Below, in pieces: positions 7,564 through 17,480 of a stretch of 64,000 nucleotides of DNA. A model generated the notes under the pieces. It worked only from the letters and a program-made list of their open reading frames with translations. It ran no database searches and was not told where the DNA came from. How positions within the stretch are numbered: position 1 is the stretch's first letter; each line of letters opens with the position of its first letter. Both the position numbers and the translations under genes were made by a program. Source of the stretch: an uncultured Roseburia sp. (GTDB lineage Bacteria; Bacillota; Clostridia; Lachnospirales; Lachnospiraceae); NCBI GenBank assembly GCA_900542495.1, contig UQNW01000018.1, positions 9,718-73,717 of the forward strand. The letters are read 5' to 3'.

Positions 7564-8442
7564 TTATTGCTCCACTGGCGTTTCCACACTGCCCTGATCA
7601 TCCTGCGGCTGCTCCACTGGCGTTTCCGCACTGCTCGGATCGTCCTGCGCTGGTTCTTCTGTCGCTTCTTCTGTTATTTCGTCCGCAGGAGCTTCTTCGG
7701 CTCTGTCCCAGATAATATCCGTCGTCTCCGGCGTCCACGTCTCAAGATGCAGCGTACCGCTGAGACCGTCTAACTGTGGCAGGATAATGGATAACCGAAC
7801 CACCTTCTGTGAAAGGTTGTCCTCTGAACCAAGTTTCACCTGGATCGTGCCATAATAAAGCACCGGCTCCATGCTGCTGTCATACTGGATTTCATCCGGA
7901 AGCAGATCATATTTTTTCAAGGTCTGTGTCAGATTCAGAAGATCTCTTAAAATCTGGCTGTTCTCTAATTGCAGTTTTTCATAGAGTACCACTTCGTCAC
8001 AGGAAACCCCGGTAATCTTCGGCACTCCGTCAATGATCTCTGTGGATGTCTCCACAACAAATCCATCCTTGTCAAAATAAGCATTCTGACCTATGGAATC
8101 AATATATAAATACCCAAGCATACCTTTTTCATAAACTTTTATATGTACAGTATGCGGATTATCCAAAGACACTTCCATGGTATCCACAAACGGAACTTCC
8201 CCAATATCTATAAAACGGTATTTCAGATCTACATAGAGGGAATTCCAGGAATATTCATCATCAAGCACCATATTTTCAATCTGTTTTGAGCTGTATAGTT
8301 CGTTTCCTTCCACGACTACATTCTCAACTGTAAAAACATTCATGACAATAAAAACACAGGCTGCAATAAGCAGGATCAGAACCAGAAAAATGTATAATCC
8401 GATCTTTCTGCGCTTTTTTCTTCTTCTTTCTTCTTTTATCAT
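7564..8442 (-). CDS. divIB: Cell division protein FtsQ/DivIB
   Basis: 292 residues: a basic cytoplasmic N-terminus (MIKEERRRKKRRKI), one membrane helix (~15-38), a POTRA domain (FTVENVVVEGNELYSSKQIE) and an FtsQ beta domain. The C-terminal tail is acidic and contains a tandem copy of a 14-residue unit (ETPVEQPQDDQGSV/ETPVEQ), visible as a 42-bp repeat starting at 7568 and 7610. It is a bitopic divisome protein that works with FtsL and DivIC to activate septal wall synthesis. The start is two bases after the ftsW stop, so coupling is likely. Confidence 0.88.
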   Translation of the reverse strand: MIKEERRRKKRRKIGLYIFLVLILLIAACVFIVMNVFTVENVVVEGNELYSSKQIENMVLDDEYSWNSLYVDLKYRFIDIGEVPFVDTMEVSLDNPHTVHIKVYEKGMLGYLYIDSIGQNAYFDKDGFVVETSTEIIDGVPKITGVSCDEVVLYEKLQLENSQILRDLLNLTQTLKKYDLLPDEIQYDSSMEPVLYYGTIQVKLGSEDNLSQKVVRLSIILPQLDGLSGTLHLETWTPETTDIIWDRAEEAPADEITEEATEEPAQDDPSSAETPVEQPQDDQGSVETPVEQ

Positions 8443-8444
8443 AT

Positions 8445-9563
8445 TTAATTAACCTCAAACCGGATTCCCTTTGCCACAGAAAGCGCAAGCCCCATCTCCG
8501 CAAGAAGGAATAAGACCGAAGTACCTCCATAACTGATAAACGGCAGTGAAATACCTGTATTCGGAATCGTATTCGTTACTACCGCAATATTTAAAATAAC
8601 CTGAATCGACAGATGTGCCATAATGCCGACCACGATCAGCGCACCATATAAGTCCGACGCATTATTGGCAATGATCATAAATCTCCAGATCATTAATAAA
8701 AAGAGCAGGATCACACACACTGCGCCAAAAAGTCCAAGTTCCTCGCAGATAACAGAGAAAATCATATCATTCTGCGCTTCCGGGATAAAACCAAGCTTTT
8801 GCATACTCTCGCCGAGACCTTTTCCGAACAACCCGCCTGATCCGATCGCATACAGTCCCTGTAATGTCTGGTAACCTTTCTCATAGGCTTCCGGATTCAG
8901 CCAGATTTTGATTCGGTCCATACGGTATGCCTCAAAGCTGATAAATATAACGCCCACAACGCCGACAGCCACTGCCATTAAAACGAAATGGGAATACTTC
9001 GGGCTGGCAACAAAAAGCATACAGACCGCGATTCCTAAAATGATAATAGCTGTACTTAAGTTATTGTAAGCTACCACCGCAACGATTGGGAGCACAATTG
9101 CCATTATCTTCACAAGGCTCATGAACTCTCCCATTTTCTGTGGTGTCTTGTAAATAACCGTAGCAAGGAAAATAATGACCGCGAACTTGGCAAACTCTGA
9201 CGGCTGAAAGGATAATGGTCCGATTTTCAGCCATCTCGCCTGACCATTTGCCTCTGTACCAATGAAAATAACGGCTGTACAAAGTACAATAGCAGCCAGA
9301 TACGCCATGGAACTCACTTTCATCCAGAAACGATACGGGATTTTTGCCACAATATACATTCCGACAAGTCCAAGCCCGGTTGCAAATAACTGCTTTTTCA
9401 CAAAATACGCGGCATCCCCGAACTTGTTGGAGCCGGCATAGGAACTGGTGCTGTACAACATGACCAATCCAAAACACAAAAGAAAAATGATCAGAAACAA
9501 AAGACTGTAATCGAAATATTTAATTGGCTTTTTTTTCTTTTCCGTCTGCTGACCTCTTGCCAT
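8445..9563 (-). CDS. ftsW: SEDS peptidoglycan glycosyltransferase FtsW (SpoVE-like)
   Basis: 372 residues, about ten membrane segments. SEDS motifs are visible: ANGQARWLKIGPLSFQPSEF and the C-terminal NTGISLPFISYGGTSVL. FtsW polymerises lipid II into glycan strands together with a class B PBP. It is the only SEDS protein in this cluster, so whether it serves division, cortex synthesis (SpoVE role) or both cannot be told from the sequence. The family catalytic Asp region lies in the large extracellular loop (~residues 235-260, IGSGGLFGKGLGES, FIPEAQNDMIFSVICEE). Confidence 0.93.
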   Translation of the reverse strand: MARGQQTEKKKKPIKYFDYSLLFLIIFLLCFGLVMLYSTSSYAGSNKFGDAAYFVKKQLFATGLGLVGMYIVAKIPYRFWMKVSSMAYLAAIVLCTAVIFIGTEANGQARWLKIGPLSFQPSEFAKFAVIIFLATVIYKTPQKMGEFMSLVKIMAIVLPIVAVVAYNNLSTAIIILGIAVCMLFVASPKYSHFVLMAVAVGVVGVIFISFEAYRMDRIKIWLNPEAYEKGYQTLQGLYAIGSGGLFGKGLGESMQKLGFIPEAQNDMIFSVICEELGLFGAVCVILLFLLMIWRFMIIANNASDLYGALIVVGIMAHLSIQVILNIAVVTNTIPNTGISLPFISYGGTSVLFLLAEMGLALSVAKGIRFEVN

Positions 9564-9620
9564 TCCAATTCCTCACTTCTTACTTTACTACGCACTGCCT
9601 GTCATAGACCCAGACAGCTT

Positions 9621-10982
9621 CTATTCTGCCAGATTGCGCACATATTCCTTAAAGATACGTCCGCGTTCCTCATAATTTGCAAACATGCCCCAGCTCGCAC
9701 ATGCAGGAGAAAGCAGCACTGCATCTCCGCTTACTGCATTTGCATAACAGGTATCGATCGCCTCCTCAAAGGTATCGCATAAAATTACATCTGTAAATCC
9801 ATGTTTTTTTGCACATTCTGCAATTTTTTCCTTTGTCTGACCGATCAGCACGAGCTTTTTCACTTTGCCGTCAAAGCTTTCGATCCACTCATCATATTCA
9901 GACTGTTTATCATAACCGCCGCCAATTAACAGTGTCGGGCGGTTCATTGCACGGATTCCCTGGATTGCTGCATCCGGGTTCGTTCCCTTCGAATCATTGT
10001 AAAACTTCACGCCGCGTTTTTCTGTCACATACTCAATTCTATGCTCCACAGCCTGAAAACGTTTCAGTACTTCCACAATTTTCTCCATTGGAACGCCAAA
10101 GCTTACTGCCATTCCGACAGCTGCCATCACATTTTCATAATTGTGTTTTCCTAAAATATTCAGTTCATTCACATTGATCACTTTTGTATCAGCGGTTCCG
10201 TCTGCATAAAAAATGTCCTCTCCAGCGAGATAAAGTCCCTTTTCTAACTTCCGCCTGCTGCTGAAATATACCACTTTTGTGTGAAGTGTCTCTCCGAACC
10301 TGCGGAGTACCTCATCCTCATAATTTAAAACACAGGTATCATCCGCTGTCTGGTTCTTTGTGATACTTTCCTTTGTCTCAATATAACATTCCATTGTATG
10401 ATGACGGTTCAAATGATCCGGTGTAATGTTCAAAATAGCTGTCACCTGCGGCGCAAACTCATGTGTTGTCTCTAACTGGAAACTGCTGATCTCAGCAACT
10501 GTCACCGTATCATCTGTCGTGTCTGCCGCTACGGAAGTATAAGGGATTCCGATATTGCCAACTACTTTCACATCCGCAAAGTAATTTGCCATAATCTCGC
10601 CCACAAGAGAAGTTGTTGTTGTTTTTCCGTTTGTTCCGGTAATTGCGATAATTCTGCCTTTTGCAAAATGATAAGCAAGCTCGATCTCGCCCCAGATCGG
10701 AATCTGCCGGTTTCGAAGTTCATTCACCATCGGAAGATCTGTCGGCACACCCGGACTTAACACAACAAGATCGATACGCGCCATATCCTCCGGTGCCAGT
10801 TCCCCCAAAAGGATTTCTGCTCCGGCAAATACCGGATTTTTCTCAATCAATGCTGTAATATCAAGATCTTTGTTGCCGTCAAAAAGCACAAATGTGATTC
10901 CTTTTTTCTTCAACAGTTCTGCGGCTGCAACTCCGCTTTTTCCAGAACCTACTACTAACACTCTTTTTCCTTCTAAATTCAT
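9621..10982 (-). CDS. murD: UDP-N-acetylmuramoyl-L-alanine:D-glutamate ligase
   Basis: 453 residues with an N-terminal Rossmann domain (VLVVGSGKSGVAAAELL), the Mur-ligase ATP loop GTNGKTTTTSLVGE, the HHTMECYIETKESI region where the carbamylated lysine lies, and DSKGTNPDAAIQGI in the C-terminal domain. It adds D-glutamate to UDP-MurNAc-L-Ala in the cytoplasm. It follows mraY by about 60 bp. Normal family length. Confidence 0.96.
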   Translation of the reverse strand: MNLEGKRVLVVGSGKSGVAAAELLKKKGITFVLFDGNKDLDITALIEKNPVFAGAEILLGELAPEDMARIDLVVLSPGVPTDLPMVNELRNRQIPIWGEIELAYHFAKGRIIAITGTNGKTTTTSLVGEIMANYFADVKVVGNIGIPYTSVAADTTDDTVTVAEISSFQLETTHEFAPQVTAILNITPDHLNRHHTMECYIETKESITKNQTADDTCVLNYEDEVLRRFGETLHTKVVYFSSRRKLEKGLYLAGEDIFYADGTADTKVINVNELNILGKHNYENVMAAVGMAVSFGVPMEKIVEVLKRFQAVEHRIEYVTEKRGVKFYNDSKGTNPDAAIQGIRAMNRPTLLIGGGYDKQSEYDEWIESFDGKVKKLVLIGQTKEKIAECAKKHGFTDVILCDTFEEAIDTCYANAVSGDAVLLSPACASWGMFANYEERGRIFKEYVRNLAE

Positions 10983-11044
10983 CGTCTTATCCTTCCAATC
11001 TCCTGCCCTTTAACAGCAGGTCACTTATCGGTTTTATGACCTTT

Positions 11045-12013
11045 TTATAAACCTAATAATGCGAGCATGCAAAGCAATGCCGTCACAATTGCAAATACCG
11101 CAACAACTCTTGTCTCTGACCAGCCGCCAAGTTCGAAATGATGATGTAACGGAGCCATTCTGAAAATTCGTTTTCCAACACCTGTTTTTTTCTTCGTGTA
11201 TTTAAAATAGGTGACCTGAACCATAACAGAGATCACTTCTGCCAGATAAATCAGTCCGACGATCAGAATATATAACGGCATCTGAAGCATATAGGCAGTT
11301 GCCACAACGAATCCGCCCAACGCCAGCGAACCTGTGTCTCCCATGAAAACACTCGCCGGATACACGTTAAATAATAAGAAACCAAGCAGCGCTCCTGCCA
11401 CCGCACAGGTAATTGGTGCGATCCCTGCATTTGTTCCGATCGCCACAACCGAGAAAAATGTTGCGACCATAATAGTAACGCTCGATACCAGACCGTCCAC
11501 TCCGTCTGTAAAGTTCACACCGTTTACCGTACCGATCACGGCAAAATACATTAACGGAATCGCAAGCCATCCGATGTTTAAATATTTTCCACCGGAAAAC
11601 GGGATCAGCATTGTAAGATCAATTGCAGAATAACGTACCATATAAACAGCAAATACGGTAGTCACAACAAACTGTAAAATCATCTTCTGCCATGGAAGCA
11701 GTCCGTCTGATCTGCGAAGTACTACTTTCAGATAATCATCCAAAAATCCGATCACGCCAAATCCGACTGTCATAAAAAGGATTGGAATAATCTTCGGATA
11801 ATCTTTTACATAAAAAAGGGAGGTAATGATAATACTTGCAAGTATCATAAGTCCACCCATCGTCGGCGTTCCATTCTTCTTCAAATGGGATTCCAACTCT
11901 TTACGCTCCGTCTGCCCAACCTTTAACCGTTTTAAAAACGGGATCACGACCGGTCCTAAAATTGCACTGATTGCAAAAGAAATCAAAACTGGTATCACTA
12001 TTTCATAATTCAT
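11045..12013 (-). CDS. mraY: Phospho-MurNAc-pentapeptide transferase MraY
   Basis: 322 residues, about ten membrane segments. Catalytic motifs: GFLDDYLK (Asp pair), NFTDGVDGL and the C-terminal MAPLHHHFELGGWSE (HHH Mg/substrate motif). It transfers phospho-MurNAc-pentapeptide to undecaprenyl phosphate, making lipid I. The start ATG has AAGAGG upstream. It lies between spoVD and murD as in other clostridial dcw clusters. Confidence 0.97.
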   Translation of the reverse strand: MNYEIVIPVLISFAISAILGPVVIPFLKRLKVGQTERKELESHLKKNGTPTMGGLMILASIIITSLFYVKDYPKIIPILFMTVGFGVIGFLDDYLKVVLRRSDGLLPWQKMILQFVVTTVFAVYMVRYSAIDLTMLIPFSGGKYLNIGWLAIPLMYFAVIGTVNGVNFTDGVDGLVSSVTIMVATFFSVVAIGTNAGIAPITCAVAGALLGFLLFNVYPASVFMGDTGSLALGGFVVATAYMLQMPLYILIVGLIYLAEVISVMVQVTYFKYTKKKTGVGKRIFRMAPLHHHFELGGWSETRVVAVFAIVTALLCMLALLGL

Positions 12014-12077
12014 GACTAAACACCTCTTGTATTTTTTCTAACGTTCAATTCGCGTAACTAGTATACGTTATTTCCTC

Positions 12078-13790
12078 TCATTTATCAAGGTAAGGCAAAA
12101 TGTTTTCGAAGATTTCCTTTGCCACCGGAGCCGCGATCGTACCACCATAATAGATTCCCTGCGGATTGTTGATCACAACTAATACGAGTACCTGCGGATC
12201 TTCTGCCGGCGCAAATCCCAGAAAAGATGAGATATATTTGTGCTCGCTTCGCGGCAGTGTCTGGGACGTTGCAGTCTTTCCTCCAATGGAAAAACCTTCT
12301 ATTTTGGCATTTTTACCGGTTCCCTCTGAGACGACCTTCTCCAACAGATAGCGCATTGTCTCAGAAGTTTCATCCGTGCAGATATTCTCATGGGTTTCAT
12401 AGGAAAAAGTTTTCACACTGTTTCCTTCCGCATCCTGCACCCGCACTCCAAAATGCGGTGTCACACGCGTTCCTCCATTTATAATAGAAGAAACGGTCGT
12501 AACAAGCTGTATCGGTGTGATCTGAAACGACTGCCCGAAAGAGATCGTGGCAAGTTCCACCGGACCGATGTTTTCCGTCTTATGCATAATCGTTGCCGCC
12601 TCTCCCGGCAGATCAATATTCGTTTTGGATAGTAACCCGAACTGCTTAAAATAACGGACAAAATTCTCTGCGCCCAGCCGTTCGCCAAGTTCCATGAAAA
12701 CCGGGTTGCAGGAGTTCATGATCCCTGTCTCAAAGGTTTCCGCCCCATGTCCTGTCGTTCTTGCACACCGGATACGTCTGTCCTCCACGATCTTATATCC
12801 CGGACAAAAGAAAGCATCATCTAACTTTACCACGCCCTCCTCTAACGCTGCCGCTGCCGTTATAATCTTAAAGGTGGAACCCGGCTCGTAAGTATCACTG
12901 ATACACTGATTTCGCCACATTTTATTCAGAAGTTCCTGTTTTTTTTCCGCTGTTAATGCCGCATTGTCATTCATCAGAGTGAACGGATCGTTCAGATCAA
13001 ACTCCGGATAATTTACCATTGCCATAAGTTCACCATTCTGCGGATTCATGACGATCACGGAAACACTGTCTGCGGATTTTTTCGTGCAGACTTTTTTTGC
13101 AGCCTGTTCACAGTACATCTGGATGTTGTAATCTAATGACAGGCAGAGATCATAGCCGTTCACCGGTTCTAATCTGCTCTCCCCGGCGTTCTCAATCTCA
13201 ATTCCCCGCGCATCGGTTAACGTTAAGATCTTTCCGTTTGTTCCCTGAAGATATTCATCATACTTTACCTCAAGTCCAAGGATTCCCTGATTGTCTGCTC
13301 CCGTGAAGCCTAGAACTTTTGACGCAAGTGTGCCATACGGATAATACCGCTTGTAATCTTCATCCACTTTCACGCCGGAAAGTCCATATGCCCGGATTGC
13401 ATCCCCGGTCTCTTTTGGCACATTTGTTTTCACACGTTCTATGGAACTGACCTTTTCCACACGCTTTCTTGCGGTTTCCTCCGAAATACCAAGTTCTTTT
13501 ATTAACATCGCAATGACTTTTTCAGGTTCCTCGATCTGATTGTGGATCACTGAGATCGTACACACCGATTTGTTCGTTGCGAGTACAGTTCCATTTACAT
13601 CCAGAAGTTTTCCGCGCGCAGCCTTGATATCGCGTTCCCTCTCATGGAGATCTTCCGCCTTGTTTCCATAATATTCCGAGCAGAATATCATCAGATAGAC
13701 CAGTCTCCCGATCAGAAACATCATGATAAAAAAGACTGCTACAAATACAATCATTACTTTTTTCCGGTTAAAGGTCTTATTCCGGTACAT
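12078..13790 (-). CDS. spoVD: Class B penicillin-binding protein, SpoVD-like
   Basis: 570 residues: one N-terminal membrane anchor (~12-33), a PBP dimerisation domain (ERERDIKAARGKLLDVNG) and a transpeptidase domain with EPGSTFKI (STFK), SCN (MNSCNPVFM) and KTAT (GGKTATSQ). No PASTA repeats. In B. subtilis the second class B PBP after pbpB is SpoVD, which makes spore cortex; assignment rests on position and paralogy, so sporulation-specific use is inferred. An intrinsic terminator sits between it and the upstream PBP gene, and its GAGG ribosome binding site is in the 3' arm of that hairpin, suggesting separate regulation. Confidence 0.78.
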   Translation of the reverse strand: MYRNKTFNRKKVMIVFVAVFFIMMFLIGRLVYLMIFCSEYYGNKAEDLHERERDIKAARGKLLDVNGTVLATNKSVCTISVIHNQIEEPEKVIAMLIKELGISEETARKRVEKVSSIERVKTNVPKETGDAIRAYGLSGVKVDEDYKRYYPYGTLASKVLGFTGADNQGILGLEVKYDEYLQGTNGKILTLTDARGIEIENAGESRLEPVNGYDLCLSLDYNIQMYCEQAAKKVCTKKSADSVSVIVMNPQNGELMAMVNYPEFDLNDPFTLMNDNAALTAEKKQELLNKMWRNQCISDTYEPGSTFKIITAAAALEEGVVKLDDAFFCPGYKIVEDRRIRCARTTGHGAETFETGIMNSCNPVFMELGERLGAENFVRYFKQFGLLSKTNIDLPGEAATIMHKTENIGPVELATISFGQSFQITPIQLVTTVSSIINGGTRVTPHFGVRVQDAEGNSVKTFSYETHENICTDETSETMRYLLEKVVSEGTGKNAKIEGFSIGGKTATSQTLPRSEHKYISSFLGFAPAEDPQVLVLVVINNPQGIYYGGTIAAPVAKEIFENILPYLDK

Positions 13791-13799
13791 ATAAACAAA

Positions 13800-13847
13800 A
13801 ACCTCATAAAAGTCTTCCTTGCATTTTATTCCAACTTTTATGAGGTT
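13800..13847 (-). terminator. Intrinsic terminator/attenuator between the two PBP genes
   Basis: Perfect 14-bp inverted repeat (13847-13834 with 13813-13800), 20-nt loop, followed on the minus strand by TTTTTG. The 3' arm contains the GAGG that precedes the next gene, so the hairpin may both terminate transcription and mask translation. Confidence 0.75.
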
Positions 13848-13853
13848 ATGTTT

Positions 13854-15950
13854 TTATTCATTGTTATCTGAGGTTGTTCCTGCTTCTTCTGCATTCACGC
13901 CGTCATTTTGGGCGTTTTCCTCGTTATTTTCTTCTGCTCCCGGAATCTCTTCCATCGTATCCGGGACATCATCTGTGCCCTCCGGCTCCGGTTCCGCGAT
14001 ATTATCCATATTTCCGGTAACGCGGTCTGTCACTGCCGATGCTCCGGTATCGGTTCCGGTAATATCCCAGCCGGAATGTAAACCGGTTGTCTCCTCATCC
14101 GGATAAATATTCATATAAGGAAGTACTTCCTCTAAAATCTCCCTTACGATGTTCTGTGCAAAAGTACTGTGTGGCTGGTCCGCATCATTCGGTTCATCCA
14201 CAACGCAGTAAATCATAAGCTGCGGATCATCCACCGGTGCAAAACCAATAAATGAAACCAGATAATTGATACCGTCTCTTGGTACTTTCTGTGCTGTACC
14301 AGTTTTACCGCCCATCGAATAGCCGTCAACTTTTGCCGTGTTACCAGTACCGCCGGTAACAGTGGAATACATGTATTGTTTCAATGTATCACTGGTCGTC
14401 TTGGATATCGTCTCACGGAGCAGTGTCGGAGAAAATTCTTCGATCGTATTGCCATTTTCATCGGTAATCTTGCTCACAACTCTTGGCTGGTATAATTTTC
14501 CTCCGTTAATGATCGAGCAAAAACCTGTTCCAAGCTGGATCATTGTCGTATTGTAGTTCTGTCCGAAAGAATTGGTTGCAAGACTAAGCTGCGACATATC
14601 ATCTAACGTATAGATCAGGGAATCTGTTCTCGCCTCACCCGGAAGGTCGATATTGGTTTTCTGACCGAAGCCAAAAATCTGCTGATACTTTGTAAAATTT
14701 TCTGCTCCGATGCGGTAGGACATCTGCATCAAGGCATCGTTGCAGGAATTCATCAGTGTCTGCTCCAACGTCTGCATGCCGTGTCCGCCTTTTCTGTAGG
14801 CAACACACTTAACTGTAAAACCGCTGAGCTGTTCGGCACCATCACAGAAAAAAGTATCATTTGTGCTGATCGTCCCCGTCTCTAACCCGGAAGCAACCGT
14901 AAATGGTTTTGCAGTGGAACCCGGCTCATAAGTGTACGTCAGACAGAAGTTCTGCCAGATCTGGTTTAATGCATCTAAACGTGCATCATCATCCATTGCA
15001 TCAATTTCTTCTTCCGTATAGTATGCTGACAGATTCCACGGATCACTCAGATCATAATTCGGATACTGTGCCATTGCAAGCACATCTCCATTGTTCGGAT
15101 TCATGATCAGAACTCCGATATGGCTGGCACCGCCTTCACCCTCACGGTAATTATTCTGATATGTTTCATTAAATTCTGCGATTTTCTTCTCTACTACCGA
15201 CTGGATCGTAGCATCAATGGTTGTCACCAACGTGCTTCCGTTCTCTGCCGGTTTGATCGTTTTTTCAAAATTGCTGTCGGAATTCAGATAGCCATACTGT
15301 CTTCCGTTTACACCATTTAACGTATCATTATAATAGTTTTCAAGTCCATTGATTCCGAGATTTCCTGATGTTGTAAATCCAATCACGGAACTTGCGAGCT
15401 GACCATACGGATACTGTCTCTGGTATTCTTTTTCAAACCAGACGCCCTTAATACAAGGATTGACCAGTTTTCCCTTATCGTCGCGCTCCTCCTGCATATT
15501 CACAAAAGGCTGGATCGTATCATAGGATAAACGTTTTGCAAGTACAATATACCGGCTGTCCGGCGAATCCTTTACATAAGAATGAAGCTGTTCACTCGTC
15601 AGATCCGGGAAACAGCTTACAAGTGCATTGATCGTCGGTTCTACATATTTTTCGTCGTCGTTTAAAACGGAGCAGTCTAAGATCACGTTATAGACTGCGA
15701 TACTGGTTGCTAACACAGTTCCTTTTGCATCTACAATATCGCCTCGCTGGTAAGGGATTGTCTGGCTGTCATATCCCTGCTGCGCAAGAACGATTTTCTC
15801 GTATTTTTCTCCACTGGTGTATTCAATATACATTAATCTGCCGATCAGTCCGACTAAAAGCACTGCTACCACCGTAAACATAACGATGAGTTTTTTCTGC
15901 ATACGCTTCGGGAACTTTAACATCGGTCTCTTCGGTTTTCTTTTTGCCAT
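13854..15950 (-). CDS. ftsI: Class B penicillin-binding protein, FtsI/PbpB-like
   Basis: 698 residues: basic N-terminus, one membrane anchor (~22-43), dimerisation domain (RGDIVDAKGTVLATS), transpeptidase domain with EPGSTAKP (STAK), NSCNDALM (SCN) and GGKTGTAQ (KTGT). A ~75-residue acidic, low-complexity C-terminal tail (after LPYMNIYPDEETTG) replaces the PASTA domains found in many Gram-positive relatives. Position directly after ftsL supports the septal transpeptidase role with FtsW. Ends 7 bp before a strong hairpin terminator. Confidence 0.87.
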   Translation of the reverse strand: MAKRKPKRPMLKFPKRMQKKLIVMFTVVAVLLVGLIGRLMYIEYTSGEKYEKIVLAQQGYDSQTIPYQRGDIVDAKGTVLATSIAVYNVILDCSVLNDDEKYVEPTINALVSCFPDLTSEQLHSYVKDSPDSRYIVLAKRLSYDTIQPFVNMQEERDDKGKLVNPCIKGVWFEKEYQRQYPYGQLASSVIGFTTSGNLGINGLENYYNDTLNGVNGRQYGYLNSDSNFEKTIKPAENGSTLVTTIDATIQSVVEKKIAEFNETYQNNYREGEGGASHIGVLIMNPNNGDVLAMAQYPNYDLSDPWNLSAYYTEEEIDAMDDDARLDALNQIWQNFCLTYTYEPGSTAKPFTVASGLETGTISTNDTFFCDGAEQLSGFTVKCVAYRKGGHGMQTLEQTLMNSCNDALMQMSYRIGAENFTKYQQIFGFGQKTNIDLPGEARTDSLIYTLDDMSQLSLATNSFGQNYNTTMIQLGTGFCSIINGGKLYQPRVVSKITDENGNTIEEFSPTLLRETISKTTSDTLKQYMYSTVTGGTGNTAKVDGYSMGGKTGTAQKVPRDGINYLVSFIGFAPVDDPQLMIYCVVDEPNDADQPHSTFAQNIVREILEEVLPYMNIYPDEETTGLHSGWDITGTDTGASAVTDRVTGNMDNIAEPEPEGTDDVPDTMEEIPGAEENNEENAQNDGVNAEEAGTTSDNNE

Positions 15951-15980
15951 TCTACCACCCGAAATATTTAGATTTCACCA

Positions 15981-16484
15981 CTACTGTGGAATTTCGTTGT
16001 ACTGATTCATATAATCTGTCTTATCTACAGAGTAATACACGATCTGATCTTCGGTCGCATAAAACATTCCAAGATCATTGATCGCAGTTTCCTTGATTGC
16101 ATCAAGATCTACTGCTGTGTTGATCCGCTTGTAAGCCTCATCATTATCTGCTTTTAAGTCTGTGATCTGGCTCTCTAAGCTTGCGATTGTCTTCATGCGC
16201 GCTGTCACATCTGACTGAAGTTTGATATATGCTCCGCAGAAAACGCCAAATACTGTCACTGCCATGGTCAGAAATACCACATAACTTTTGCTCATTCTAA
16301 GAGCTTTTTCCTGATTTCTGGCTGCAGCACGTCTGCGCTTTCTTAATTCTTCCTCACGCTCTCTCTGCTGTCTGTCTCTGCGCTCCTGTCGGTAATCCGG
16401 CATTGCCTCCATGCGGCGTACAGTGTTGCCCTCTACCTGGTATGCTCTATTTCGATTGTTGTGATTTGCTGTTCTGTTTGGCAT
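15981..16484 (-). CDS. ftsL: Cell division protein FtsL-like
   Basis: 167 residues: a long Arg-rich cytoplasmic N-terminus (RQERRDRQQREREEELRKRR), one membrane helix (~86-108), then a leucine-zipper-like coiled coil (SLESQITDLKADNDEAYKRI) and NDLGMFYATEDQIVYY. This bitopic layout and the place between rsmH and the septal PBP gene identify FtsL. Its partners in the divisome are DivIB and DivIC. The cytoplasmic region is longer than usual. Confidence 0.82.
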   Translation of the reverse strand: MPNRTANHNNRNRAYQVEGNTVRRMEAMPDYRQERRDRQQREREEELRKRRRAAARNQEKALRMSKSYVVFLTMAVTVFGVFCGAYIKLQSDVTARMKTIASLESQITDLKADNDEAYKRINTAVDLDAIKETAINDLGMFYATEDQIVYYSVDKTDYMNQYNEIPQ

Positions 16485-16487
16485 CTG

Positions 16488-17426
16488 CTACACCCTTTCA
16501 AATACTCTTAATTTTGCGCTCTTGGAACGGGAGTTCACTTCTAATTCTTCCTCGGAAGGAAGAATCGGTTTTCTTGTGACTACCTTTCCTTTTGATTTCT
16601 TGCCACATACGCACACTGGAAAATCACTCGGACAGGTACATGGGTTCTCATTTCGTTTAAAATTCGTCTTGACAATGCGATCCTCTAAGGAATGGAATGT
16701 GATAATACAGATTCTTCCACCCGGATTCAAAAGATCGATCATATCGTCTAAATTATTCTGAAGTACTTCTAATTCTTTGTTCAGTTCAATACGGATTGCC
16801 TGAAACGTTCTTTTTGCCGGATGTCCGCCGGTCACCTGCACTTTCATCGGAATGGAAGCCCTTATAACCTCTGTCAGTTCTCCGGTTGTCTCGATTGGTT
16901 TCTTTGCACGCTCCTGCACGATATGCTTTGCGATATTCTTTGCAAACTTGTCCTCGCCATAATCGCGGATAATGCGGTAAAGATCCATCTCACTGTATCC
17001 ATTCACGATATCTTTTGCTGTCAGGCTCTGTCTGTCATCCATTCTCATATCAAGTGGAGCGTTCTCATCGCGATAGGTAAAACCGCGTTCCGGTGTATCC
17101 AACTGGAAAGAGGATACCCCGAGATCCAACACGATACCATCTACTTTCTCCACGCCGATCCGATGAAGTTCTTCCTTCATATTGGCATAATTGCTTCGGA
17201 TGATTGTGATCTTGTCCCCAAATTCTTTCAACCGTTCCCCGGCTGCTGCGATCGCGTCCGCATCCTGATCGATTCCGATCAGCCTTCCTTTTTTCGATAA
17301 CCGCGAAGCCACCTGATAAGCATGTCCGCCACCGCCAAGGGTTCCGTCTACATAGATTCCGTCAGGCTTGATATTCAAATTTTCGATTGTCTCATTTAGT
17401 AATACTGAATAATGCTTGAATTCCAT
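16488..17426 (-). CDS. rsmH: 16S rRNA (cytosine-N4)-methyltransferase RsmH
   Basis: 312 residues. Starts HYSVLLNETIENL; SAM-binding motif YVDGTLGGGGHAYQV; further RsmH blocks VDGIVLDLGVSSFQLD, ERGFTYRDENAPLDMRMD and ITFHSLEDRIVK. A cysteine cluster NPCTCPSDFPVCVCGKKSKG near residues 260-280 is typical of clostridial RsmH. It methylates C1402 of 16S rRNA. Stop lies three bases before the ftsL start. Confidence 0.96.
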   Translation of the reverse strand: MEFKHYSVLLNETIENLNIKPDGIYVDGTLGGGGHAYQVASRLSKKGRLIGIDQDADAIAAAGERLKEFGDKITIIRSNYANMKEELHRIGVEKVDGIVLDLGVSSFQLDTPERGFTYRDENAPLDMRMDDRQSLTAKDIVNGYSEMDLYRIIRDYGEDKFAKNIAKHIVQERAKKPIETTGELTEVIRASIPMKVQVTGGHPAKRTFQAIRIELNKELEVLQNNLDDMIDLLNPGGRICIITFHSLEDRIVKTNFKRNENPCTCPSDFPVCVCGKKSKGKVVTRKPILPSEEELEVNSRSKSAKLRVFERV

Positions 17427-17480
17427 TGCAATCCTCTCTGCCTGTCCTTAGCTTCGGCTGTCTGCTTTATTATTATGAAC

